Source of the DNA: CAYWWY01 sp964580185
GTDB lineage: Bacteria; Thermotogota; Thermotogae; MWEM01
Length of the DNA: 40,713 nt
Assembly (NCBI GenBank): GCA_964580185.1
Contig: CAZOJQ010000026.1
Coordinates: 1-40,713 of the forward strand
Direction of reading: 5' to 3'
The notes beneath the pieces were generated by a model. It was not told the DNA's origin and did not search any database. It worked only from the letters and a program-made list of their open reading frames with translations. Below, one piece after another: positions 26,449 through 33,247 of the stretch; within the stretch, counting starts at the first letter, position 1; every line of letters starts with the position of its first letter. The position numbers and the translations under genes are program-made.

Positions 26449-27393
26449 ATGGCAATTAAACTGAAAGGGAGACATCTGGTTAGCATTGCTGACCTTACCC
26501 CAGAGGAGTTTATGCAAATCATCCAGACTGCAGTCTCCTTGAAGCAGGACTTATATTGCGGGCACCGCCCCGAACTCCTTAAAAACAAAACTTTAGCCGA
26601 GATCTTTCAAAAACCCTCTCTTCGTACCCGCGTGGCTTTTGAATCAGCTATGACCCATCTCGGGGGTCATGGGATCTACCTCGGCCCCGAAGATATCAAG
26701 CTCGGAAAGCGCGAGATTACCGAGGATATTGCCAAGGTACTTAGCGGAATGTGCGATGTCATTATGGCGCGCGTTTTCGAGAACAAAATCATCAGAGATC
26801 TTGCCCAGTACACGACGGTGCCAGTCATTAACGGTCTTTGCGATTGGGAGCATCCCACACAAATTCTCGCCGATTTCATGACTATTTGGGAAAAACGCCA
26901 ACGGTTTCATGGTCTGAAGCTTGCCTATATCGGAGACGGAAACAATGTGTGTAACTCTCTCTTGCTGGGATCTGCGCTGATGGGAACACACATGGTTGCG
27001 ATCACCGCTCCGGGGTACGAACCGAAAAAGACCATCATGGATCATGCAGCCTCTCTTGCGAAGCGGTACAATACCGGCTCTCAACTCAGCATTACAAATG
27101 ACCCGGTCATGGGAATCAAAGAGGCCGATCTGGTATATACCGATGTATGGGCTTCAATGGGTCAAGAATCGGAAGCCGAAGCGCGCAAGAAGGTCTTCCT
27201 ACCCTATCAGGTCAACAAAACGTTATTTTCTCACGCCTCTCCTGATGCGTTGTTTATGCATTGCCTACCTGCCCATTATGATGAAGAGGTAACATACGAC
27301 GTCGCCCACAGCAGTCAAAGCGTGATCTTCGAAGAAGCGGAAAATCGAATGCATTCGATCAAAGCCCTCTTGGTTTTGCTGACCCCCAACTGA
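26449..27393 (+). CDS. argF: Ornithine carbamoyltransferase
   Basis: Converts ornithine and carbamoyl phosphate to citrulline in arginine synthesis or degradation. Motifs are KPSLRTRVAFESAM (carbamoyl-phosphate loop; Leu in the usual STRTR Thr position), ITEDIAKVLSGMCDVIMAR, INGLCDWEHPTQILADF, DVWASMGQE and MHCLPAHYDEEVT (catalytic HCLP). Length 314 is typical. ATG 26449 follows GGAGGTG. No other arginine gene is adjacent. Catabolic versus anabolic role cannot be settled. Confidence 0.94.
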   Translation: MAIKLKGRHLVSIADLTPEEFMQIIQTAVSLKQDLYCGHRPELLKNKTLAEIFQKPSLRTRVAFESAMTHLGGHGIYLGPEDIKLGKREITEDIAKVLSGMCDVIMARVFENKIIRDLAQYTTVPVINGLCDWEHPTQILADFMTIWEKRQRFHGLKLAYIGDGNNVCNSLLLGSALMGTHMVAITAPGYEPKKTIMDHAASLAKRYNTGSQLSITNDPVMGIKEADLVYTDVWASMGQESEAEARKKVFLPYQVNKTLFSHASPDALFMHCLPAHYDEEVTYDVAHSSQSVIFEEAENRMHSIKALLVLLTPN

Positions 27394-27454
27394 TCGATTG
27401 CGCGTGTAGAAAAAACCCGGAGCAGATCCTTCGGCGGTTTGTGGAAGGATGATT

Positions 27455-28114
27455 GTGAAAAAGGAAGCGTATTTTCACTTGGGACATATCTCAGACCAAG
27501 CGCGTTTGATGAGACTCGAGTTGGAAAACCAAGTCGAACTTCGAACCTTCCAAGAGCCCTTTTGTCATCGAACTGCACTTTTGATTCTCGATATGCAACA
27601 GGTTTTTTTCGATCCGGATTCCCATGCATATATTCCCAGCGCGCCTGCCATCATCCCGGGCTTAAACCACCTAATCAACCGATGGAACGGCCCGGTTATC
27701 TATACGCAACATAGCAATGATCCCACCAACGCCCATTCTATGGCAAAGTGGTGGAAAACCCTGATTCATCCGAACTCCAAGCAATTTGCTCTGATCGATG
27801 AATGGGAATCCCAAAAGGGAATCCGGATTGAGAAGCATCAATACGACGCTTTTATGAACACCAATCTCGAAAAAGTGTTGAGAGAGAAGGAGATTCATTC
27901 TCTCGTTATTGGTGGGGTTATGACGCACCTTTGTTGCGAATCTACTGCCCGAAGTGGGTTCATGAGAGGCTGGAACATTATCGTATTGGTGGATGGTTGC
28001 GCTACATATAACCGGCCTTTTCATATGGCCAGTTTGCTAACGCTGGCGCATGGGTTTGCTCATGTAATGACCGTTGAGGAGGTTGTGGATCGCCTTGATC
28101 AATCGGAGTGCTGA
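27455..28114 (+). CDS. Isochorismatase/nicotinamidase-like cysteine hydrolase
   Basis: A 219-residue hydrolase of the isochorismatase fold. The catalytic triad is visible: Asp in LILDMQQVFF (about 45), Lys in EKHQYDAFMNTN (about 130) and Cys in GGVMTHLCCESTAR (about 158). An unusual N-terminal extension of about 40 residues precedes the fold. GTG 27455 is chosen because GGAAGG ends 6 bases before it; ATG 27449 touches that site. The substrate is unknown. It overlaps the flavoprotein gene and is the first of a coupled trio. Confidence 0.82.
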   Translation: MKKEAYFHLGHISDQARLMRLELENQVELRTFQEPFCHRTALLILDMQQVFFDPDSHAYIPSAPAIIPGLNHLINRWNGPVIYTQHSNDPTNAHSMAKWWKTLIHPNSKQFALIDEWESQKGIRIEKHQYDAFMNTNLEKVLREKEIHSLVIGGVMTHLCCESTARSGFMRGWNIIVLVDGCATYNRPFHMASLLTLAHGFAHVMTVEEVVDRLDQSEC

Positions 28115-29036
28115 TCCGGATATCCATGAAAAGATCATCGTTATTGGCGCTGGACCTGCTGGGATTTCAGCGGCGGTTCAACTGAAGCGGATGGGACATG
28201 ATCCATTGGTGATTGAACAAGAATGTGTTGGAGGCTTTATCCGGAATGCATATCGTGTCGATAACCTCCCGTTTGCAGAAACACCTATGACGGGTAGACA
28301 GGTGTTTTCTCTGCTTCGGTCCTTTTGGGAGCGGTTTTCGATTCGAACTCTCTTTGACCGGATTTTGTCGATTGAGGAAGGTGAATCGGACCGGATCATG
28401 CTGATTTCCCAAAACCGCCGATTCTTCTCTGATCAGATCATTGTTGCAACGGGAACAAAACCCAAACTTCCTTCGATTCCGATTCCGGATGATCTACGCG
28501 ATCGGTTCGTAGATTCGATGGACGACCTTATGGACCGACTCGATAAAGCGACCCAAGGCAATATTGCTTCTTCTCCCCCCGTTTGCATAATTGGAGGTGG
28601 AGATTGCGCCTTTGACTATGCATTATCGTTACACCATCGCGGGGTGGCATCGTTCCTCTTGGTTCGAAAGCAAGCCAAAGCCATTCCACTACTCCAGAAA
28701 GAAGTTGAGGCAAGAAAGATTCCAGTATATCTCAATTCTCTAGCCATCGATATAAGCAAGAATGAGCGAAGCATATCTGTGGGCGTGGATCAAATCCAAT
28801 CCAATGGTTCCACAAGAACGATCGCCATGAATGCGTCTTTCATTATGAGCGCAATCGGACGTTTGCCGTCTATGATCCCCGGATGCATAGAGCAGGCATG
28901 TAATCCTCGGTTTTCCAACCGGATCTGTTTGGTGGGGGATGTCGCCCATCCCGAATACCGTCAAGTGGGAATTGCCTTAGGGGATGGTTTACGGGTGGCT
29001 ATGAAATTGGATCAACATAGGAGGAACGCTTTGTGA
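28095..29036 (+). CDS. Thioredoxin-reductase-like FAD/NAD(P) oxidoreductase lacking the CxxC
   Basis: A 313-residue pyridine-nucleotide flavoprotein. FAD motif IIVIGAGPAGISAAVQL, a mid ATGTKPKLP, second Rossmann motif CIIGGGDCAFDYAL and C-terminal ICLVGDVAHPEYRQVGIALGDG follow the thioredoxin-reductase architecture. The redox CxxC expected just before the NAD(P) domain is absent, as in ferredoxin-NADP reductases of the TrxR-like type and other flavoproteins. TTG 28095 is the best start seen (GAGGAGG 12 bases upstream); it overlaps the hydrolase gene by 20 bp. It may reduce a partner such as the downstream radical SAM enzyme, which is inference. Confidence 0.8.
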   Translation: MINRSADPDIHEKIIVIGAGPAGISAAVQLKRMGHDPLVIEQECVGGFIRNAYRVDNLPFAETPMTGRQVFSLLRSFWERFSIRTLFDRILSIEEGESDRIMLISQNRRFFSDQIIVATGTKPKLPSIPIPDDLRDRFVDSMDDLMDRLDKATQGNIASSPPVCIIGGGDCAFDYALSLHHRGVASFLLVRKQAKAIPLLQKEVEARKIPVYLNSLAIDISKNERSISVGVDQIQSNGSTRTIAMNASFIMSAIGRLPSMIPGCIEQACNPRFSNRICLVGDVAHPEYRQVGIALGDGLRVAMKLDQHRRNAL

Positions 29037-29968
29037 AGATCATTCAAGTCTTTGGAACTGATCAAATCGCGCGTGTGTTCGTCGCTCAAAATGACAAAGG
29101 CCATTATTTAGAGTTTGTCGAATCGGTCCAACCACCCATTCCCCGGAACGATAAGTGGGTGAACATTGTATCTACACTCTATGGCTGTCCAATCCAGTGC
29201 CGTTTCTGCGACGCAGGAGGAGGATACCACGGAAAAGTTACGTTCGAGGATATGCGTTTTCAGATTGACACTATGATCCGCGCGTGTTTTGGATCTAGGG
29301 AACCCTACCCCGTGATCCCAGTAAAGAAATGGAAGGTACAGTTTGCCCGTATGGGGGAACCCGCGCTGAATCCGGAAGTTTTGGATGTATTGGATTCTTT
29401 ACCCGGATCGTATGATGCCCCGGGATTGATGCCCTGCATCTCAACGATCGCCCCGCGCGGTTCCGAACCGTTCTTCGAACGGTTGTTGCAGATCAAAGAG
29501 AAATGGTATTCTCGGCGATTCCAGCTTCAGTTCTCAATCCATACAACCGATGAAGCGCAGCGGAGATGGTTAATTCCGGTACCGATTTGGTCATTCGAAG
29601 AGATTGCTCAATACGCGAACACCTTTTTCAAACCCGGTGATCGGAAGATCACATTGAATTTTGCTTGGGCAAAAGGAATGGATCTCAATCCCGCGATTCT
29701 TCTGCGATATTTCTCTCCCCATCTTTTTTTGATCAAGATCACCCCGGTAAACCCTACCTATCGGTCAGAAGAGAACAAGATCTCCAGTCAGTTTCTCACC
29801 GAAGAAGACCATCCCATCATTGGACTGTTGCGCCAATCCGGATACGAAGCCATCCTCAGCATAGGGGAATTGGAAGAAAACCAGATTGGAAGCAACTGTG
29901 GTCAATATGTTCAAACCCACAAGCAAGCCTCGGAAAAACTACGCCAAGGGTATCAATTGGTTCCTTAG
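29033..29968 (+). CDS. Short RlmN/Cfr-like radical SAM protein
   Basis: A 311-residue radical SAM enzyme. The cluster motif is CPIQCRFC (about residues 51-58). RMGEPALNPEVLD resembles the GMGEP motif of RlmN/Cfr, FSIHTTDEAQRRWLIP matches the SLHA..R...IP region, and the C-terminal SNCGQYV (about 286-292) matches the AACGQL motif whose Cys is methylated in RlmN. The roughly 80-residue N-terminal helical domain of RlmN is missing. GTG 29033 follows AGGAGG and overlaps the flavoprotein gene by 4 bp. It likely acts on RNA or another macromolecule by the methylated-Cys mechanism; substrate unknown. Confidence 0.78.
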   Translation: MKIIQVFGTDQIARVFVAQNDKGHYLEFVESVQPPIPRNDKWVNIVSTLYGCPIQCRFCDAGGGYHGKVTFEDMRFQIDTMIRACFGSREPYPVIPVKKWKVQFARMGEPALNPEVLDVLDSLPGSYDAPGLMPCISTIAPRGSEPFFERLLQIKEKWYSRRFQLQFSIHTTDEAQRRWLIPVPIWSFEEIAQYANTFFKPGDRKITLNFAWAKGMDLNPAILLRYFSPHLFLIKITPVNPTYRSEENKISSQFLTEEDHPIIGLLRQSGYEAILSIGELEENQIGSNCGQYVQTHKQASEKLRQGYQLVP

Positions 29969-30063
29969 GATCCCTATGACGCTCCAATCGGAGCATAACC
30001 CAGTTGCATGTTTCTTCGCAAAACACCGGAAAAAGAATAATGAACGAGGATCAAATTAGGTCG

Positions 30064-30079
30064 ACGGTTTGCCAGCCGT
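30064..30079 (-). other. Small hairpin just after the TIR-FGE stop
   Basis: On the coding (minus) strand ACGGCT, loop GGCA, AACCGT form a 6-position stem with one C-A mismatch. It begins 15 bases after the stop codon. Such short stems with GRNA-type four-base loops occur downstream of variable regions in several diversity-generating retroelements, but this one is weak and could be chance. No T-tract follows, so it is not a clear terminator. Confidence 0.3.
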
Positions 30080-30094
30080 ACCTAGTAGGGGAGC

Positions 30095-31408
30095 TTACGA
30101 AATGGTTCGGGCAAGACGAAACCCTAGATTATTATAACAGTAAATTGGCGTGAGCATGAAGCGAATGGCTATACGAGTGCCACATGAATTGATATACCAA
30201 CTGCCCCCGCGTTCCACTCGATACGTACCCTTATTGGGACCGATCGGGTTTACTTGTGGATCGCTGGTATACTCTCCATACCAGTCATGACACCACTCCC
30301 ACACGTTCCCACTCATATCATGCAAACCCAATTCATTGGCTTTCTTTTGACCGACTTCTTGGGTTCGGTTATTGTTTGCGATGATCGCATCCCAATCCCA
30401 ATCCGAATCCGTTCCTTCCAATCGTTCGTCTCCAGAGTTTTTCCAATACCACCCAACTTCATCCATGCGGTTGCTTCCCGCATACTTGTATAGCTTTACG
30501 TGCTTGTGTCCTCCCCTCGCCGCGTATTCCCATTCAGCTTCGGTCGGTAATCGATACCCGTTCACTTGCATAATATCCGTCGTGATCTTCCCGTTTCCAT
30601 CTAACAAGGTATCTTCAGGATCGTATGCGTAAGACAGTCCCTCTCTTCTACTTAACCAATTGCAGTATTCAATGGCATCCTTCCATGTAACATTGATCAC
30701 CGGCCTCTTTCCCCGACCCCAATCTTCATCGTGCGGCGCTTCTCGGCCGGTAGCTTCACAAAACTCATCATATTCTTCAAAAGTAACTGGGTTCTTTCCA
30801 ATGCAATACTCATATGTCAATTCTACATCGTGGATCGGTTTTTCCCGTTCAAATCCTTCACTGTCATTCCGTGTATTGCCCATCTGAAATGATCCCGATT
30901 TCACGATTACCATCTCTCTGCCCTGTGGAGTTTTGACAATTTCCGATTCATTGACCATCCCTTGACTATGCAATCCTTCTATTTCCGGTTCCTTGTTTTC
31001 CTCTTCTAGTTCCGCCAGAACATCCTTAATTGATCGTACCAACAACTCAATGGCTTTGTCCTTTTCCATATGCGCTGCATCGATCGCTTGCGGCCTGGCT
31101 AAATAATACAAGTGATCTCCCTCTACTTCTGTTTCATCGATTTTGAAATTTAATATTTTTTTTCTCTTCCTATGAGCAATTTCTAGTTCATTTAACACAT
31201 TATCTGTTCCGCTCGAATTTGATGAAAATATCAAAAGTAATATTTCCGAATTTTCTATTCCATATACAATCTCTTTTGGATAACTAAACATCGGCCGAAC
31301 ATTTCTTGGAGCAATCCATGCGTCTATTTCATTTTCTTCTATTTTTTTTAAAATTTCAAAAGCTAAATTTTTATCTTTTGTTGAATAACTTATAAATACA
31401 TCCCACAT
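30095..31408 (-). CDS. TIR domain fused to FGE-sulfatase (C-type-lectin-like) domain
   Basis: A 437-residue fusion. Residues 1-135 form a TIR_2-type TIR domain: MWDVFISYSTKDKNLA, IDAWIAPRNV, SEILLLIFSSNSSGTDNV, and NELEIAHRKRKKIL with the Glu expected at the NADase site. A linker (about 135-165) leads to an FGE-sulfatase domain (165-437): VIVKSGSFQMG, PVTFEEYDEFC, YRLPTEAEWEYAARGG, DMSGNVWEWCHDW and RVERGGSW...GFRLA. AGGAGG lies 8 bases before the ATG. It lies 17 bp after the RyR gene and probably shares its promoter. The TIR part is AT-rich; the FGE part has host-like composition. TIR domains of this type often hydrolyse NAD in immunity. The pairing suggests a sensor-effector protein; inference. 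Confidence 0.88.
   Translation of the reverse strand: MWDVFISYSTKDKNLAFEILKKIEENEIDAWIAPRNVRPMFSYPKEIVYGIENSEILLLIFSSNSSGTDNVLNELEIAHRKRKKILNFKIDETEVEGDHLYYLARPQAIDAAHMEKDKAIELLVRSIKDVLAELEEENKEPEIEGLHSQGMVNESEIVKTPQGREMVIVKSGSFQMGNTRNDSEGFEREKPIHDVELTYEYCIGKNPVTFEEYDEFCEATGREAPHDEDWGRGKRPVINVTWKDAIEYCNWLSRREGLSYAYDPEDTLLDGNGKITTDIMQVNGYRLPTEAEWEYAARGGHKHVKLYKYAGSNRMDEVGWYWKNSGDERLEGTDSDWDWDAIIANNNRTQEVGQKKANELGLHDMSGNVWEWCHDWYGEYTSDPQVNPIGPNKGTYRVERGGSWYINSCGTRIAIRFMLTPIYCYNNLGFRLARTIS
30116..30199 (-). other. Candidate DGR-type variable region at the end of the TIR-FGE gene
   Basis: From the Trp of RGGSW to the Arg of GFR, 24 codons lie between the conserved TGG and GGG. Fifteen of them fall outside the conserved RxAxR residues, end in T or C, and can be derived from AAT or AAC by changes at the first two positions only. 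The residues encoded (Y, I, N, C, G, T, F, L) are those expected from adenine mutagenesis of Asn codons in a C-type-lectin-like variable region. No template repeat or reverse transcriptase is in the window, so this is a hypothesis. Confidence 0.4.
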
Positions 31409-31425
31409 GATTGATTTCCTCCTAA

Positions 31426-33141
31426 TTAATATCTTTTTTTAACTATTTTTTTTCCAATCGATTCTAATATTTGACGTAATATTTTTAGCGTCATATAATC
31501 TTTTTCTATATCTTCCTGAGATAATTCTGTCCAATCTTTTATATCTGTATGTATTTTGATTGTATCTCTGATTTTTCTTTCTAATTTTTCCCCTTTTATG
31601 TACCCTGATAATATTTTTCTAATCAGCCATCTTTGATGTTCTATCTTTCCCAATCTTTCATATTCTTCTTTTGGAATGTTATCTATTTTTGCTTCTTCTC
31701 TCGCATCCGATATATCCACTATTTCATGATCGATGTATCTCATTTTGTATTCTATATGTCTCGCTGAATATACGTTTTCTTCTTTCGTGTAGTCGGGTAA
31801 TCGTTCCCAATCTTCGTGTAATACTTTTCCTTTTTGATGTGAGTAATACCCATGGATATTTTTCGCCATCTCCTCGTGCACTTCTGTTCTTTCTATTATG
31901 TGGGCACTATTGATTGCTTCGTTTTTATCAAAATAATCGATTCCTAATAGATCATCCTCTTCCTTTATCTTTTTTATCATTATTCCTTTTTCTATTTCAT
32001 CCACTATATGGATTATCTTTGGGGTATTCAATTTTCCTGTGATTCCATAAAATAACTGTCTGGCTTTTTTTGCGATATAATCATTAACTATTTGGTTTTC
32101 AAAACATGCATATATGATATCTATATCTTTATCTACAATATTATCAAACTCTTCTATAAAAGTAGTGTATTCTATACTTTTAATATCAACATATTTGCAT
32201 ATCTCACTAAATCGAATTAGAATGGTATTCTTTTTATTTTCTATGTCTTCGTCGATTAAGGTAATAGATAGTTTTTGCAAGTTAGGAAGTACATACATTT
32301 GCATTATTTCTGTAAATATGTAAAATCCCAATTTATCTAAACCAATAATAATAATTTTTACTATTCTGTTTTCATCATGTACGTTGATATACTTATCCGG
32401 TGCGTATTCATCCACAACCAAAGATGCCACTATGTTGTTAACATTGAATGTGTGAATAGAGAATATCATGTCTTCTTCTATTGTTTTCACTTTATTATAT
32501 GTGTGATAATCATTTAAGTGTATATACGCTTGGATTTTTTCTCGTTTTGGTTTTTTCGATATTTTTGTGTTTTCTATTAATGACATTAAGTATGATAGAT
32601 TTTTTTCATCTTTTTTATCCCATAACAAAAGCTTTTTTGCTTTATGAGGTTTTAATGTCATTATCAGTTTTGCAATCTCTTTTTGGTCATCGAATATCGT
32701 GAGGTTTTTGGTTTCTGTTATTTCCAGATTGATATCTTCAGTGATTAGTACAATTTTCTGATTTTCTGTGTTTTTAATAAACGAAACTACATCATTATTA
32801 TATCCTATTATCATAATATAATTTTTAAGCCAAAATCGGATAAAGTATGCTTTAAAATATTTCTTGAAAATAGTAAATCCAACAAAAAACACGGTGTAAA
32901 GAACGAGCAAAGGCGCTACAAAGCGAGCAAATTCTAATTTAAATGGCACATTGTATATTTCGGTGTATAAAGAAAATTCAATCCACAGAGGGCTTTCAAT
33001 AAATAAGTCTTTTGCTAGGGTCAATGCACCAAAAACGGATAGTGGAACTCCCATCTGTTCGTACAATTCCATCCATCCCATATAACCCAACGCAAAAACG
33101 ATTACAAACAAACCGATTAAAACTGCCATTTTTATGTTCAT
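31426..33141 (-). CDS. Two-TM membrane protein with TrkA-N-like domains and a RyR domain
   Basis: A roughly 571-residue protein, strongly AT-rich. Two membrane helices (about residues 3-22 and 75-100) flank a short loop without a TVGYG-type filter. Two Rossmann-like regions follow (IMIIGYNNDVVSFI near 108 and IIIIGLDKLGFYIF near 265), as in TrkA-N/RCK channel subunits. The C-terminal part (about 460-565) matches the prokaryotic RyR domain: EYERLGKIEHQRWLIRKILSGY, then KIHTDIKDWTELSQEDIEKDY. ATG 33141 is preferred because GAGG lies 8 bases upstream and the transcript should start near 33161; ATG 33156 is the alternative. RyR domains occur in nucleotide-linked conflict systems with TIR proteins, as seen here. 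Confidence 0.82.
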   Translation of the reverse strand: MNIKMAVLIGLFVIVFALGYMGWMELYEQMGVPLSVFGALTLAKDLFIESPLWIEFSLYTEIYNVPFKLEFARFVAPLLVLYTVFFVGFTIFKKYFKAYFIRFWLKNYIMIIGYNNDVVSFIKNTENQKIVLITEDINLEITETKNLTIFDDQKEIAKLIMTLKPHKAKKLLLWDKKDEKNLSYLMSLIENTKISKKPKREKIQAYIHLNDYHTYNKVKTIEEDMIFSIHTFNVNNIVASLVVDEYAPDKYINVHDENRIVKIIIIGLDKLGFYIFTEIMQMYVLPNLQKLSITLIDEDIENKKNTILIRFSEICKYVDIKSIEYTTFIEEFDNIVDKDIDIIYACFENQIVNDYIAKKARQLFYGITGKLNTPKIIHIVDEIEKGIMIKKIKEEDDLLGIDYFDKNEAINSAHIIERTEVHEEMAKNIHGYYSHQKGKVLHEDWERLPDYTKEENVYSARHIEYKMRYIDHEIVDISDAREEAKIDNIPKEEYERLGKIEHQRWLIRKILSGYIKGEKLERKIRDTIKIHTDIKDWTELSQEDIEKDYMTLKILRQILESIGKKIVKKRY

Positions 33142-33167
33142 AAATTCGTACCTCATCGTTCAAGGTG

Positions 33168-33196
33168 AGTATAGCACATCCGTTCATAGAATTCAA
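33168..33196 (-). promoter_or_regulatory. Promoter of the RyR / TIR-FGE operon
   Basis: TTGAAT (33191-33196), 17-bp spacer, TATACT (33168-33173), with TG at the extended -10 position. It is the best-formed promoter in the window. The predicted start of transcription is about 33161, giving a short leader of about 20 bases to ATG 33141. Strong, apparently constitutive. Confidence 0.65.
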
Positions 33197-33247
33197 TCGA
33201 AATAGTAGCGGATCACTTTACCTGGCCCCGCTTTTTGCAAGAACCGG

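Noticed and set aside
29981..29994. GCTCC-AATC-GGAGC stem-loop after the radical SAM gene
   Set aside because: Only 5 bp, no T-tract; too weak to call a terminator between the convergent genes.
31426..33141. Calling the RyR protein a potassium channel
   Set aside because: Two membrane helices and TrkA-N-like domains are seen, but there is no TVGYG-like selectivity filter between them.
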